This document shows positions 1 through 11,900 of a stretch of DNA of 64,000 nucleotides, piece after piece. This DNA comes from Isoetes taiwanensis (Eukaryota > Streptophyta > Lycopodiopsida > Isoetales > Isoetaceae), in contig JAJEKV010000001.1 in assembly GCA_021234155.1 (NCBI GenBank), forward strand, positions 36,192,826 through 36,256,825. The letters run 5' to 3'. A program made the position numbers and the translations under genes. A model generated the notes under the pieces. It was not told the DNA's origin. It did not search any database and was given only the letters and a program-made list of their open reading frames with translations. The first letter of the stretch is position 1. Each line of letters begins with the position of its first letter.

Positions 1-763
1 GAATCAAACATGAAAGAACTTTGACAAATCCAAGGGTGCCCTCTAGAATGAGCCTGACTTGCATGCAGAGATAAGATGGTCTTTGAATGCATGCAGATGG
101 AAGTTGGGAACTGGTTATTTTAGTTTAATGCAACAATCTTGCCAAATTGATGTTGCTTGAGTTAAATTAAGCGAAAACGGAGTCCTGATTTTCTGCTATG
201 CTATTCCTATCAGCTTGATGTGTTGGTTTCAGAGGCATCCTCAAATTTTACATTGTATGAGTAAATGTTTCCCTCTTCCATAGATGCAAATTGCCGGTAA
301 AGTTTGCTCACCAAAGACAAAGTTCAAGTTCATAAAATTGGTGCAAATTGCCGGTAAAGTTCAAAACTTCAGTACATACTTCTTGTTTCTTGTTTGGAAT
401 CTAGAGACGCAATCCATGAAAACTCCCGCTGTTGTGAACAAATTGGAGAACGGAGTATAGCCGTTTGTGCTGGGCGACTATGAAGATGGATTACGTGGCA
501 AAATGACGTGTCCAGTTTGGATATCAATTAGGTGTGATACGTGTGATACCAAGAGGACGACCAAATTTTTAATTTTTTTTTGAGTTTTCCGGGTGACCAA
601 AAATGCCACGTATTTTTTGGGTTCGGGCAAATTATTCCGTATAAAGATGATAAAGTTTTTCGGACAAGGGCGCGAAACTTTATGGCGATACTAATGGTTC
701 AGATTTGGTGTTAGAGCCCACGTTAAAAGTGCTCTTCGTCTTCGTCTTCTATAGCAACTAGCG
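1..763. other. Upstream region of the NO VEIN-like gene
   Basis: AT-rich DNA without a supported gene. The string GCAAATTGCCGGTAAAGTT occurs twice about 56 bases apart (near 288 and 344), a short duplication. A TATAAAG string at 640-646, about 120 bases before the first ATG, is the only promoter-like feature seen. The strings GATACGTGTGAT near 536-547 are a short tandem duplication of no known function. Confidence 0.4.
640..646 (+). promoter_or_regulatory. Candidate TATA box of the NO VEIN-like gene
   Basis: TATAAAG lies 118 bases before the ATG at 764. Position and sequence fit a plant core promoter, but AT-rich DNA gives such strings by chance. Confidence 0.3.
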
Positions 764-3700
764 ATGGCGGCCCGTGTTTTCGTAGAAGAATTGAGGCTAA
801 GGAAATTCGGAATCGGTAGCAGAGAAGACAGTCCAGTAGCCCACAAATTCCACGAAACCATTAGAAACTTGAGCGAAGGATTCCACGAAGCTATCAGAAA
901 CCTCAGCGAAAACTTGTATCAAAAGGACATACACTTTCTCTTAGAAATTCTACAGGTAGCGAACAGATTTAACAGCGTTTGCATTTGTTGTTGAATAAGT
1001 TTTTACTGTAACTGTTGCGATGCAGAATGTGGAGGATAACTCGTATCCAAAAAGGGTTTCTCCATCGCTGGAGATCATTCTGACAGACAAGGATGTAACA
1101 GAAACTGGAGCGTCAGGGACGTTGCTATTCTTCAACAATGAGGTGGGTTTCTCGGAAAAAAATATCGAGGCACTCTGCAGTATTGGGCGATCCACCAAGA
1201 AGGGCAACAAGGCAGAGGGATATATTGGAGAGAAAGGTAATTGAATCGTCAAAATTTTTCAATCTTATTCATGTTATGAAGAATGGGTTGCTCATTGGCT
1301 GTTTAATTTTTGCAGGGATCGGATTCAAGAGCGTTTTCTTAGTATCTGGGCGCCCACATATCATAAGCAATGGGTTTAGGATCCGGTTTCACGACGAGCC
1401 GGATAACGAAGCTGGATTGGGCTATGTGGTGCCGGAATGGACCGAAAAGCCCACAGATCAAGACCTGGCTCTGCTGTATGGCAGCAGAAAGGTGCCCTCT
1501 ACAGTGGTGGTGCTGCCGCTACGGGACGGAAAACTCGAAAATGTGGCGAAGCAACTGGCTCAGATTTCGCCCGAGAGCCTGCTCTTCCTTTCCAAGCTTT
1601 CTAGACTCTGTATCCGAGACGATCTCCAGGCCAAAAGTACTGCCCTCTCTAGAACAGTGGAGGCAGCAGACGGCCACACAGGGAACCCTAAATCTTTCAC
1701 CGCACTTCTGCGCGTAGAAAGCTGTGGGCGTGCCACAGAAACCTCTTATTACATGTCTGTTCAGAAATTTAGTGTGCCCCATTCGAGCAAAATTGCAAGC
1801 AGATATGGAGTTGATGAATGGACCATTACACTTGCTTTTCCGTTCGAAGATGGTGTGTTGCCTTCACAGAATGGACACACATATGGAAATATTTTTTCGT
1901 TTCTGCCGACTGAAGTGCAAAGCCAGTTTCCATTCCTCATAAATGCGGATTTTATCTTAACTTCTTCCAGGGAAGCCATAGTATATGAGAATGTATGGAA
2001 TCAAGGAATCCTTAACCTTATTCCTGAGGCTTTCTGTGATGCTTTTGAGAATCTTTTAAAAATCGATGCATTTGGAGGTCAGTCTACCATTGGAACCGCT
2101 CCTTTGTACCGATACATACCCGCTTCCAGAGCTTGCCCAAGCCCAAGTCTGGAAAAAGTGCGCTTGGAGATCTTAAAAAATCTTAAGTGGAAGGAAATCG
2201 TGCTCTGTGATTCAGAGTTCCTTGAGGAAAATAATATACACTTTTGTAGGGCTTCAGATGCAAGAACTGTAATCAGAACCTTCAGAGACATTTTGAAGCA
2301 GGCTATTAGCAACAATATACAAAGCCCGCTAGTTGGTGGGAGGCTCAAATTCGTGAACCAATTTGTTCAGGAACATCAAACAAGTGCTCTCTCTGCGCTT
2401 GACGTTCGGCCCATGGTCGTGACAGAATACATTGATCTGATGCCGCCCTGGTGGATTCAAAGTTTGCCTGATGCATTGTACGCAAAGCTTCTGTTCTTCA
2501 TAGCATTTGATCTTGATATATGCAACAGGAACAACATGGCCTGCAAATCATTCAAGTTTCTGAAATACAAGGACCATTCAACTGAAGAGATCAAGTACGC
2601 AAGCATTCTAGATAGGAAAAGTGCTGCAAATGAGCCAATCTGTTTGTCCAGCGGTGATCAAAAGTCCTCATGGTTATCTATTTGGGCAGATGTGCTATCT
2701 CCATGGATTACTTTTCATGTAATGGCAAAGAGAGTCTTGTTTGTGTTAAATGATCAAAGTTATAGCAGGCTGATCGACTGGTTAACTCGTAATCTGAACG
2801 TGATATCTATTACACCAGAGTCATTTGCTGAGAAATTAATCAGTGTTGCTGTGCAGAATCGTTCTCCAAAACTTGCTTTGATATGCATGCATTTCTTCTT
2901 TGACATGGAGCAGAAGGGCTTGCCACTAAATGATTCACTCAAAGGTAAGATCCCTCTTCTAGATTGTTTGGGATCTTTGCAGTCACCAACAAGTTATGAG
3001 AAAATATTCCTCCCGCCATCTCTTAGTCAGTGGCCACTTCTAATGAAGCCTGCGACATGGGCTGATGTTGTAACCAAGTTGTCTGATCATTACTTGGAAG
3101 AGCAGTGTACAATGGTTGATCTTAGTGGTGTGGATAAGAAGAAGAGCTTCAGATCATTTCTGGAAAGGAAGTTAGATGCCATCGATGTTTTGCAACTCCA
3201 CCCGTTAAATCAGAGTTTCCCCACCGAAGGACTGGCAAGAAAAGAGGGCGCCATGCTCTTCCTTGAGTGGATCAAGAACGTTTTAAAGAACCAAGGGTAC
3301 CTACCAAGAGAATTTTCCAAAAGCGTTGCTTCTAATAGTTGTTGGGTGCGCACTGACCATGGGCCTAGAAGCCCAACTCAGTCATTTCTTTTAGTCGAAG
3401 AGATCCAAAAGTTCTTCATAGGCGGAGATCTTCCTTTTATTGACACAGAATACTATGGACGTCTTTCCCACAGACATGAGTGGGAAGCCATTGGAGTGCC
3501 CCTTCTAGAGAAGAATGTTATATGGCTGCTGTAGAGCATTTTCAGTTTCTAATGACAAGCCCTGCAAGTGAAATGAGTGCAGACAAAGCCACACGCTTTT
3601 ACACATATTTTAGTAGCTTCAAACAACGTCCGAACTTGAAGAATTTACTTCCTACTATTTGGATTCCTAGAACTGGTGCAAGCTCTAGTCCATCCTGGGC

Positions 3701-5681
3701 TGCAGCAGAGAAATGTCTGATTTCTGATGAGGATGCGTTATTTGAAACAAAGTATTCAATACTAGGAACACTCTATAACAGCAAGAGAATTACAAGTTTC
3801 TTTCATAATATGCTTGGAGTGCCTTTGAAACCAGGATTTGAGCATTTCAGTGAGTTGTGGTTGGATTGGACTAAAGAGGCCAGAAACATCAACTATTGGG
3901 AGTGTCTTAAGACATGGACTGTGCTGGCTGCAGAAAAAAATGTTAAGTTCAGAGAGGGTCCCATTTGGAGCAAATTCTTGAATGAGGCTTCCGTACCATC
4001 CACTTTTATGGGTAAGAAAGAAACCATAACACTCCTGCATCCGTCGAAGACCCTTGTTCCAGATGATTTGGAGATGGAGCATCTCTTTCAAGCTTCTTCT
4101 TGTCCACCTCCAATGGCATGGTATCCAAGGTCTCAGGTCTGCAAACTGAGTACCCTCTTTTCGATATATAATTCTATGGGTGCTCAAAATCTGTCAGAGT
4201 GTGTAAAAACTGAAACGGACATGAGCGCAATTTCTACCTCTAAGGATATTTTCTCTGATAGTCTATGGCCTATACAGCCTTTGGTCTCTCCTGAGCTTTT
4301 CAAGCTCGTAATGGGCGTTGTTTCAAAAGAATTGTCAGAGCATGAGCGGAAAAAGGTTCTTCTTCCTTTGCTCACTGCAAAAGAGATGGTTATGAATGAG
4401 GGGCTCAAGCTTACACATTCCCTGTGCCTAGGGGAGCAGACTTTCACAACATCATCCGAGGTTCTGGTGTTCTGGTTAAGAAGCAGTAATATTATCTACC
4501 ACGTGGAGAGATGCCAGCTCAAGGATGCAGTAAGTCGGTTGAGGTTTAATCAGCAATTGTGTAAGGCAATATCGCATGGGCTTTTATCTGAGAGAAGGGA
4601 AATGGCTGAAGACCTTCAGCAGAGACTGTCTATTGCAACTTTGTGTGACCTTGATAGTAGTGTTGTGGATTTTATGCTCAGGAACATGAATATCCCAGTT
4701 TCTGAAGATGATATGAGCTTCATTCAAAGTAAAACGCTTGAAGATGTGCTTTCGATAAAGTTGGAGCAGGACAGTGCAAGTTCTATTCCTCTGGAAACTT
4801 TAAGAAAAAGATGCAATGGTTCAGATGAGGACGAAGTGGCAGTGAGCAAAACAGTAGAGAAACTCCACATTGGAAGTTCTTCAACATCGCTAGAACCTCT
4901 AGTAACACAGCTTAATATTTCAGATAGACCAGTGACCCCAGCTTTGATTACTTCCATGATGGGAGGGATTGGCTTGGTAAAGCAACAAAAGGGAAATGAT
5001 GGCATTCCTTCCAGAACAGGATCAAATTCAGGAAACGGTACAAACATGTTGGAAAAGGAAAAATTTCCACTTGAACTGCTCCATGAGGTAAGGAGTGCAT
5101 TACTAGGAGAAGGAAACAAAATCCTAATTGAAATAGACGTGTCAGTGGAGCCAGCGCTTGGCTGGTATAAAGCCCAGCTTCTAAGTGTTAGGCACTTTTT
5201 GGGTTATCCACCAGAGCCTGGATCTTTGAAGAGGGGGATGAGAGTGATGGATTTACAAGGGGACACTTTTGATCTCGACAAATACTTGTTTCTGGCATTT
5301 GCGCATCCAATGGTCAGCAGCAATGTCCAATTTGGCACAATACATGAACGTTTTGTTACATTGGGGCATGCTTGCTTGAACATGTGGATCACTTATGAGC
5401 TTCTTAACAAGCATCCTGAGAAAAACATGAGGGCCATTGTTGCGAAAAGAGATAAGATGATGAGCAGAGTTTTTTGCAGCGAGTTTCTGCGCACTAGCCA
5501 TTTGAACATGTGCATTGTTGGGACAGATTCTTGTGATGATCCTAAGATTCTTCACGATGTCTTTATGGCTATAATGGGCGTTGGCTATCTGTGTTATGAA
5601 TGTGGTTTCGATGAAGTCCGACGTCTTTACTTGGAGGTGTTTGTAGAATCCTTGGAGGCTGCTTGTGAGGCCACCCATTGA
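764..5681 (+). CDS. NO VEIN-like protein (GHKL ATPase domain), frameshifted
   Basis: Arabidopsis NO VEIN is a large nuclear protein needed for vascular development and auxin-dependent cell fate; the biochemical role is unclear. Exon 1 is 764-955 and ends LLEILQ. A 70-base intron (956-1025, GT-AG) follows. Exon 2 (1026-1236) starts NVEDNSYP, the N-box. A 79-base intron (1237-1315) follows, and exon 3 starts at 1316. Exons 2 and 3 join to make GEKGIGFKSVF, the GHKL G1 box. Splice phases are 0 and 1 and both joins restore the family pattern. The exon-3 frame (to 3534) stops soon after IGVPL, while the other frame resumes with REECYMAAVEHFQ and runs to TGA at 5681. The shift lies within about 3497-3508, by a CCCC run, and equals one missing base. 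Joined length is about 1,590 residues, shorter than Arabidopsis NO VEIN. It is either a recent pseudogene or a sequencing error. The family call is strong; the coding status is uncertain. Confidence 0.82.
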
Positions 5682-6042
5682 TCCTCTCTTTTTGAGTAAA
5701 CTATCTTGACATTTTCAGTCCTATGTTTTTACATCTTTTTCATCTTGACACACATAAATCACATGCCAACCAGAGTGAAAGCTGAGCCATTGTTGAATGC
5801 GCCATCTGAACAACACATTTGCATTTGTGTATAGTCTACAATACACCAATGCAAGAAAATAATAAAGTAAATATGCATATCTATGATCACATCCTTAATG
5901 GCCTGGGATTAGTGTAGGACCACAACAACTGCCCTGTTTGGCTTGATGCTACCGGAGCATCTACTCCACACATTTTGATCAAATTATAAGTAGAAAAATT
6001 TATTAGGTGTAGGATTAAGAGAGAAAAACTCGATAAAAAAAG
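5682..6042 (+). other. 3' flank of the NO VEIN-like gene with a poly(A) signal
   Basis: AATAAA at 5861-5866, 180 bases after the stop codon, is a plausible poly(A) signal. The rest is unannotated AT-rich sequence up to the terminal repeat of the next element. Confidence 0.4.
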
Positions 6043-6046
6043 CGTG

Positions 6047-6084
6047 AAAATATTTTTACCCCGGTTATTGTGATTCCATCGCAA
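6047..6084 (+). repeat. Left terminal inverted repeat (38 bp)
   Basis: Exact reverse complement of 8220-8257. Confidence 0.9.
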
Positions 6085-6238
6085 GATATTCTTTCCTGCA
6101 GAATCACAGACCCTCCCGGAACGGGATCCGTTCCGGAGGCCCCGTTATTCGTACCTGCAACGTCAGGTGTACCTTCTGATGGATCCCAGCCATCCGTCTG
6201 TAGGGTCCATCCTGGCCGTCCGTTTTATACCTTCCGGC

Positions 6239-6304
6239 GGAATCACATCTGCCAAATACCACCGGACGGAATCACCGCTCTGTTATTCCATGCGACGGAA
6301 TCAC
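6239..6304 (-). repeat. Left subterminal array: three 29-bp units
   Basis: GGAATCAC begins at 6239, 6268 and 6297, exactly 29 bases apart. The orientation is opposite to that of the right array, and the first unit (CTTCCGGCGGAATCAC) mirrors the last right-hand unit (GTGATTCCGCCGGAAG). Confidence 0.85.
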
Positions 6305-7780
6305 CATCCAAAATATTCCAGTAAAAATTCAAATTTTCTTGACGTCTGTCATTGGGAGGTTTTGCTCAGAGCTGCTGCGGCTATGGCGGCGGCTATGGCG
6401 GAAGTAAGGAGGGCCTGGAGTTGAGGAAATGCGCTGGGCGAAAGGTAAAAGACCTTGAGCTTGGGGAATCGCCTGGAAACGGTGCTTGGGGGAGCACATA
6501 CAGCGGCAATAAACGCATTTGGGTACCATTTTTTCTCTTGTTTTCTTGTTTTCCAGGCAGAAGGCGGGTGCGGCTATGGCAAATAACAGGCTGGGGTTAG
6601 AACAAACTTGTTTTCTGTGGTTAGAAACAGTGGTGGCAAATGTTTGGATGGATTCACGTAATTCTTGATATAATGAAGCTTAATGAGCGCTGGATGGAAC
6701 ATGAGAGATAGGATTAATGCAGCTTACAGGCTCATTGTATTTGCACATGCAAAGAAGCTGCAAATATGGCCGATTGTTTTCCAGTTACAAGCATGGCCGA
6801 TTGTGTGAAGCAGAGAGGCTGCAAGCATGGCCATGGCCGGGAGGATGTTTGAAGCAAGGAAGACAGTGTATTATGCCGTACAGGGCAGCGATGGCGGAGA
6901 GGAGATTTGAAGCAGGACAGCTATGCTTATAGCCAGAATAAATCCGTTGAGGTTTTTATTCGGCGGTTAAGCTTGCATATAGAAGTGCTGGTCAGGGATT
7001 CTAAGCATTTTCTTGCTTCAATCTGAGGCTTTCCATCTGATCCTGGGCCATCGCCATTATTCTTCACCGCATCTAGACCCTACTGCACAAAATCATAGGA
7101 GGACAATTCAAATCCAATGGCATACAACTTTTCAACAGTTTGTGATCGTTTCCAAGCCTCCCTACTGTAATCCAAGCCAGCCCATAAAATATTCAAATGG
7201 CAGAAGCTGTTCCCACTTGGCAGGTTGTTTCCCTTCTCGCTGATGATCTACACCTGGTCGCATGACCGCATAAGAGCAAAAAGACTGTGGATTTCTGGCC
7301 CACAGAGCCCTGGCCATGGCGATAATGCCAGTTCAATTTGCTGGACAGGGCAGTATAGTGGCAACCAGGGGCAGAAATCCGCCTCCCTGTGCATGGATTC
7401 CCAACAAACCAAACAAAAATTAGAGCCAGACAATATTTTATGGTAAGAAGGGGGTTTCTATTCTATTTCTTGCTTTACAACGGGCTTATTTCTTGCTCTT
7501 GCTTTGAAGCAGCCCATGGCATTGCCGATATTGGCAAGGGGTTCAAATCCCCAACAGAAAAATTTTGGGCAGTGCATAGCATAACAATGGACATGCACAA
7601 ACAAAATGGAACAGCCAATCTTTTTTTTTTTTGCACCATTCATGATCTTCAAGTAAGGTAGCTTAGCTTAAACCATCCTCAACCATTTTTTATAGAATCA
7701 GGCATAAACTTCTGCTGGGATTGAACCATCTGGCCCACGGAATAGTGCGGTTTGATACCGTCGGGTGGAATGCATTCGTG

Positions 7781-8118
7781 GTGATTCCATCTCGAAGAAT
7801 CTTACGTTTGTGATTCCACCGGGCAGAATCGCATGGTTGTGATTCCATCTGGCGGAGTAGCAATGTTGTGATTCTGTCTGGTGGGATACGTAAGTGGTGA
7901 TTCCATCTCACGGAATCAGACGTTCGTGATTCCATCTGGCGGAATAGCAAGGTTGTGATTCCGTCTGGCGGAATAACACGATTGTGATTCCGTCTCGCGG
8001 AATAAATAATACGGTTGTGATTCCGTCTGGTGGAATACATGAGTGGTGATTCCATCTTGAAGAATCGTAAATTGGTGATTCCATCTGGCGGAATAGCAAA
8101 GTTGTGATTCCGCCGGAA
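7781..8118 (+). repeat. Right subterminal array: twelve units of 29 bp
   Basis: GTGATTC begins at 7781, 7810, 7839, 7868, 7897, 7926, 7955, 7984, 8017, 8046, 8075 and 8104. The spacing is 29 bases except for one of 33. Most units hold a small dyad, ATTCC then about 7 bases then GGAAT, as in GATTCCATCTGGCGGAAT. This could be a set of transposase-binding sites or a foldback minisatellite. Confidence 0.9.
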
Positions 8119-8219
8119 GGTATAAATGATCTGAAAGCGACCCTGTCAGGTACGGATAACGGGGGCTCTGGTACGGATAACGGGGTCTCCGGCCTGGTGA
8201 TTCCGCGGGATGGAATTTT

Positions 8220-8257
8220 TTGCGATGGAATCACAATAACCGGGGTAAAAATATTTT
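8220..8257 (-). repeat. Right terminal inverted repeat (38 bp)
   Basis: Exact reverse complement of 6047-6084. Confidence 0.9.
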
Positions 8258-8262
8258 GTTCC

Positions 8263-8728
8263 ATAAAAAAAGGTCACAAAATCCCTACAAGTGTCCAAAT
8301 TTTTGTACAGCCAACTGAAGAAGGTCCTTCGTAATCCCGGCCGTAGTTAAAGGTACGACTCTAACATGAGCACTAAACTTTACCCCACCATTTATCAGTT
8401 TAGAGCCAATTGACCCAACTACTTTTTTAAAATTTTGAACACGAATTCTAATTAATTTGTTAGACAACTCTCAATTCAAGTCTAAGAGGTTCTCCCATGT
8501 CCACTTTCTATTCTATAGGACTTTAAATTTGTCAATCAATTTCATTGTCTTGTGTATTCTCGAATTTGGGCAGCCATAACTATTACTCTACACAAGATTG
8601 ACTAGGAACGTGCCCGGCGGGCATTAGCTGAGGGCGGGTAGGCATAGTGGATTTTGTAGGTGGAAGAAAAAATGATGGAGACTTGTCAAGTCTATAGGTA
8701 GATTGGAGTGTGAAGATGTGAGGGTATT
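8263..8728. other. Intergenic, nothing recognised
   Basis: AT-rich sequence between the foldback element and the NO VEIN fragment. No coding, RNA or repeat signal was recognised. Confidence 0.4.
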
Positions 8729-9152
8729 TTCATTCAAAGTAAAACGCTTGAAGACGTGCCTTCGATAAAGCTGGAGGAGGACAGTGCAAGTTCTATTCCT
8801 CTGGAAACTTTAAGAAAAAGATGCAATGGTTCAGATGAGGACGAAGTGGCAGTGAGCAAAACAGTAGAACCTCTGGTAACACATCTTCATATTTCAGATA
8901 GACCAGTGACCCCAACTTTGATTACTTCCATGATGGGAGGGACTGCCTTGGTAAAGCAACAAAAGGGAAATGATGGCATTCCTTCCAGAACAGGATCAAA
9001 TTCAGTAAACGATACAAACATGTTGGAAAAGGAAAAATTTTGACTTGAACTGCTCCATGAGTAAGGAGTGCATACTGCTCCATGAGGTAAGGAGTGCATT
9101 ACTGCTCCATGAGGTAAGGAGTGCATTACGAGGAGAAGGAAAAAAAAATCCT
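8729..9152 (+). pseudogene. Duplicated fragment of the NO VEIN-like gene
   Basis: This segment matches about 4719-5122 of the gene 4 kb upstream with few substitutions, and reads LETLRKRCNGSDEDEVAVSK like its parent. It differs in three clear ways. Thirty-six bases are missing (parent region encoding KLHIGSSSTSLE), with a short TAGA-like string at both edges of the gap. A TGA replaces a sense codon after LEKEKF. The string CTGCTCCATGAGGTAAGGAGTGCATT-like is present three times in tandem (about 9050-9127), against once in the parent. It has no promoter or start and is a pseudogene fragment. The high identity means the duplication is recent. Confidence 0.9.
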
Positions 9153-10235
9153 ACACCACAAATCCAATGCACCAATAGCCATCAAGTATTCTTTTCCATC
9201 TCGAGTAAACATCTTCAAATATATACCCTCACATGTTCTTTAACTAATGCGATTGTCACTACATAATAGTGTATTCAGCAATAATGATCTTCAAATATAT
9301 ATCTGCGAATGTTCTTCAACTAATGCGATTCTCACTATAATAATGTACTTCTAGATTTCCACCCTTGGTCTCACCCATGCACCTGCAAATCTACAACATA
9401 TAAACGTCCTGCACCAATGTCCAACTAGGTCTTGAGAAAAGGGTAATTTTGGACCCCTTGAATTTGAAAAAGTTTCACTTTACTTGCAGACTTTCTCTTT
9501 TGCAATTTTTAGTTGGAGCTCTTGATGTGAGGAATATTCCATTTTATATGCCGAGAGTGAGATCCAAATTATATTTCCTTAGCGAATCTATGGGAATCTC
9601 ATGAAAATCTTTGAGAATCTCGAGGAATCCAAGGGAATCTTCATAAAATCTTTGAGAATATAAGGGAATCTAGGGGAACCTTTATAAATTTTGAATGAAT
9701 TTAGGAGAATCTACATAGAGTCGTGAGGAATGTAAATGTATGAGCATCTTGGAATAGTCTTTGACTGCCACCTCGAAACACCCCAAGCATCCCCTACCCA
9801 CTACATGCTTTTGAAGGGCAACCCTAACTACGAAGACTAGCCTAGCCTAACTTTCTTCAATGCTCCCATTTTTGTTAGAGGAATCGAAATTTTCAAAACC
9901 TTGCATTTATTTACATCCTTTATGAGTCAAATCTATACCATTTTTCAATTATATGTCTTTTAACCCATGTATTACATGCCCATATGAGATGGTGAATCTA
10001 ATGTAACATGTTAAAAAGATCCTTGAGAGACTTTAAAATATTACGATTCAAGAAAAGAGGCAATAGCAATAAATGCCCTACTGTGATCTATTTAGTGGGG
10101 ATTTTAATGGAGATACGCTTTATATATTTGTTCTGCAATCAATGAAAGCTAGGGTAAAAGTATAAGACTTGATGGCTTTACAGGACCAATGCCATCAATC
10201 CGAGCCATTGGATCAAGATTCTCGAATGGGTGAGC
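9153..10235. other. Intergenic with a degenerate GGGAATCT repeat
   Basis: No gene recognised. At about 9592-9720 the strings GGGAATCT and AAAATCTTTGAGAAT recur with a spacing of roughly 31-41 bases, a decayed short tandem repeat. Confidence 0.4.
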
Positions 10236-10889
10236 ATGCATCTCTCCCATGCATGCATCCATTGCATGCATTTTCTAAGGCTCTGGTTCGTTTGGGATCG
10301 CTATTTCTTGCAGGTTCTTCATCGACTTCTCATCGGCGTTTTCTTCTCTCTCAGCAGTTCCCTTGACTCCCACCCACCCTCCCTTAATGTGTATATTATT
10401 GTAAATGTTGTTTTTTGTCGCGTGGCACGCGTGACCAGCCCCTCGCTTTTTCGAGGTGTAAATATTGTTTTTTGTCACATGGCACGCGTGACCAGCCCCT
10501 CGCTTTTCGAGGTTTTTTCTCTATTGTTTTTTCTGTTGGTGATGTACAGGTCCAGGAGTGATGCGCGACTTCGGTATTCTCTGTGGGGCATGGGTTTTTT
10601 TTTTTTTGTGGGAATGTTTAGCAGCCCTGCGTTGTCCAAGCCCCTTGCCGAGATTTTATCGCTAGGGTTTTTCCTCGAAAACCCGAAAGGGCAGGGTTTT
10701 TTAATCCCGGTGATAAGCTCTCGGTAGGTACACTAACCAACATCTGTAGCACACAATTTTATTTGGGGTCCAGGTGTTATAACTGGATATTCCCTATGTT
10801 TTTCATTTTTTGGGTAGCCTGCGATATGCAGCTACCCACTCTATACCATTAGAAAAACTGCTGAGATGAATGAAAAGCCTAGCTAGGGA
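10236..10889 (+). repeat. Long direct repeat, copy 1
   Basis: Matches 12524-13157 over about 0.65 kb in the same orientation, with small indels. Shared marks are GCATGCATTTTCT, TTCATCGACTTCTCATCGGC, two tandem CGTGGCACG(C/T)GTGACCAGCC blocks, AAAACCCGAAAGGGC, GATAAGCT and GCTACCCACTCT. It could be a terminal repeat of a non-autonomous LTR-type element, since a 1.6-kb spacer separates the copies. However, TG...CA ends and a primer-binding site were not found. Confidence 0.75.
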
Positions 10890-10892
10890 TTT

Positions 10893-11900
10893 AGTGATTC
10901 TGAAATGGGACGATGTATCACTAGTTTGGAGAATGACATCCTCCTTGGCAATGTAGAATCGAAGAAAACTACCAATTCCGGCAATTTTAAAGTTTCCAAA
11001 GGAGGATCAAGATTAATGGAAACAAGCTTTTAGATGGCACTTTCCACGACATTGGATCATTCTTATTCTATGGCAACAGAAGTTCTAATAAACAACGACA
11101 TTGGATCATCCTTATTCTATGGTAGAAGAAGTTTTAATAAACAATGGCGAGCTTCTGACTGCTAGAAGTTCTAATAAACAATAATGAGCTTCATTGAATG
11201 GCTATTAGGCAAGGGATTTAGCTTAAAACTTCATGAATTTGGCCTAGATGCATACTCCCCTTTGTGCAACAAGACAATTGAAATAGTTGAGAAGACAAGA
11301 TGTGCATCAAAAGACACTAATAATTCACCATGCGATGACTCTATGCTAGCAACCTATGAAATTGTATGCCAATGTTGATAGATCCAACTTCCACTATGAT
11401 ATTGACTTCTTCTAACTTAATTCTTGACACTTGATTTTAGAAAGCATCAAAGTCAAGCTATCAAACTCGACTTTGCTAGATAAGTTTTGCATATATTGGA
11501 GTTGTTTGGCGCGAAGCTCATAAGTGATTCTCAATTGGGACCATGTCTCAAACATGGTCCCATTCAACAATATTACGAATGTTGTTGTGGAGTCGAAGAG
11601 AATTGCAGATTCCAACAAATTTGAAGTTTGCAACATGATTGAATCATTCTTATTCTATAAATGAAGAAGTTCTAATAAACAACAATGAACTTTTGACTGC
11701 AAGAATTTCTAATAGACAATGGTGAGCTTCATTGAGTGGCCATCAGGCAAGGGATTTAGCTTAAGATTTCATGACTTTTGACTAGATGCACACTCCCGTT
11801 TGTGCGACAGGACAATTGACAAGGTAAAATCCCAAACAAGATGTGCATTAAAGACACTAATACTTCACTATGTGATGATAATAAGGTAGTGGATTATGAT
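10893..11900 (+). repeat. Two degenerate internal direct repeats
   Basis: About 10893-11335 and 11520-11880 share, in order, GTGATTCT, a GGGAC block, GAAGTTCTAATAAACAA, GAGCTTCATTGA, GGCAAGGGATTTAGCTTAA and the string TGTGC near GACAATTGA. They are an older duplication inside the spacer between the two long direct repeats. No coding potential was recognised. Confidence 0.65.

Larger units (their letters stand above)
6043..8262. mobile_element. Non-autonomous foldback / MULE-like DNA transposon
   Basis: The ends are perfect 38-bp inverted repeats (6047-6084 and 8220-8257) containing TTTTTACCCCGGTTATTGTG. Behind each TIR are mirrored blocks: a CCCCGTTATCCGTACC-type block and TATACCTTCCGGCGG, then arrays of 29-bp repeats in opposite orientation. 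A 10-bp string ATAAAAAAAG lies outside both ends (6033-6042 and 8263-8272). It could be a target-site duplication of the 9-11 bp size made by Mutator-like elements, but it is A-rich and may be chance. No transposase is encoded. The 1.3-kb core (6350-7680) has only short reading frames, including a GGCTATGGCGG-rich stretch, and could include captured host DNA. The inverted-repeat structure is directly visible; superfamily assignment is inference. Confidence 0.8.

Noticed and set aside
7781-8118. CRISPR-like array (29-bp period)
   Set aside because: Units are back-to-back repeats without distinct spacers, in a plant transposon with TIRs and no cas genes.
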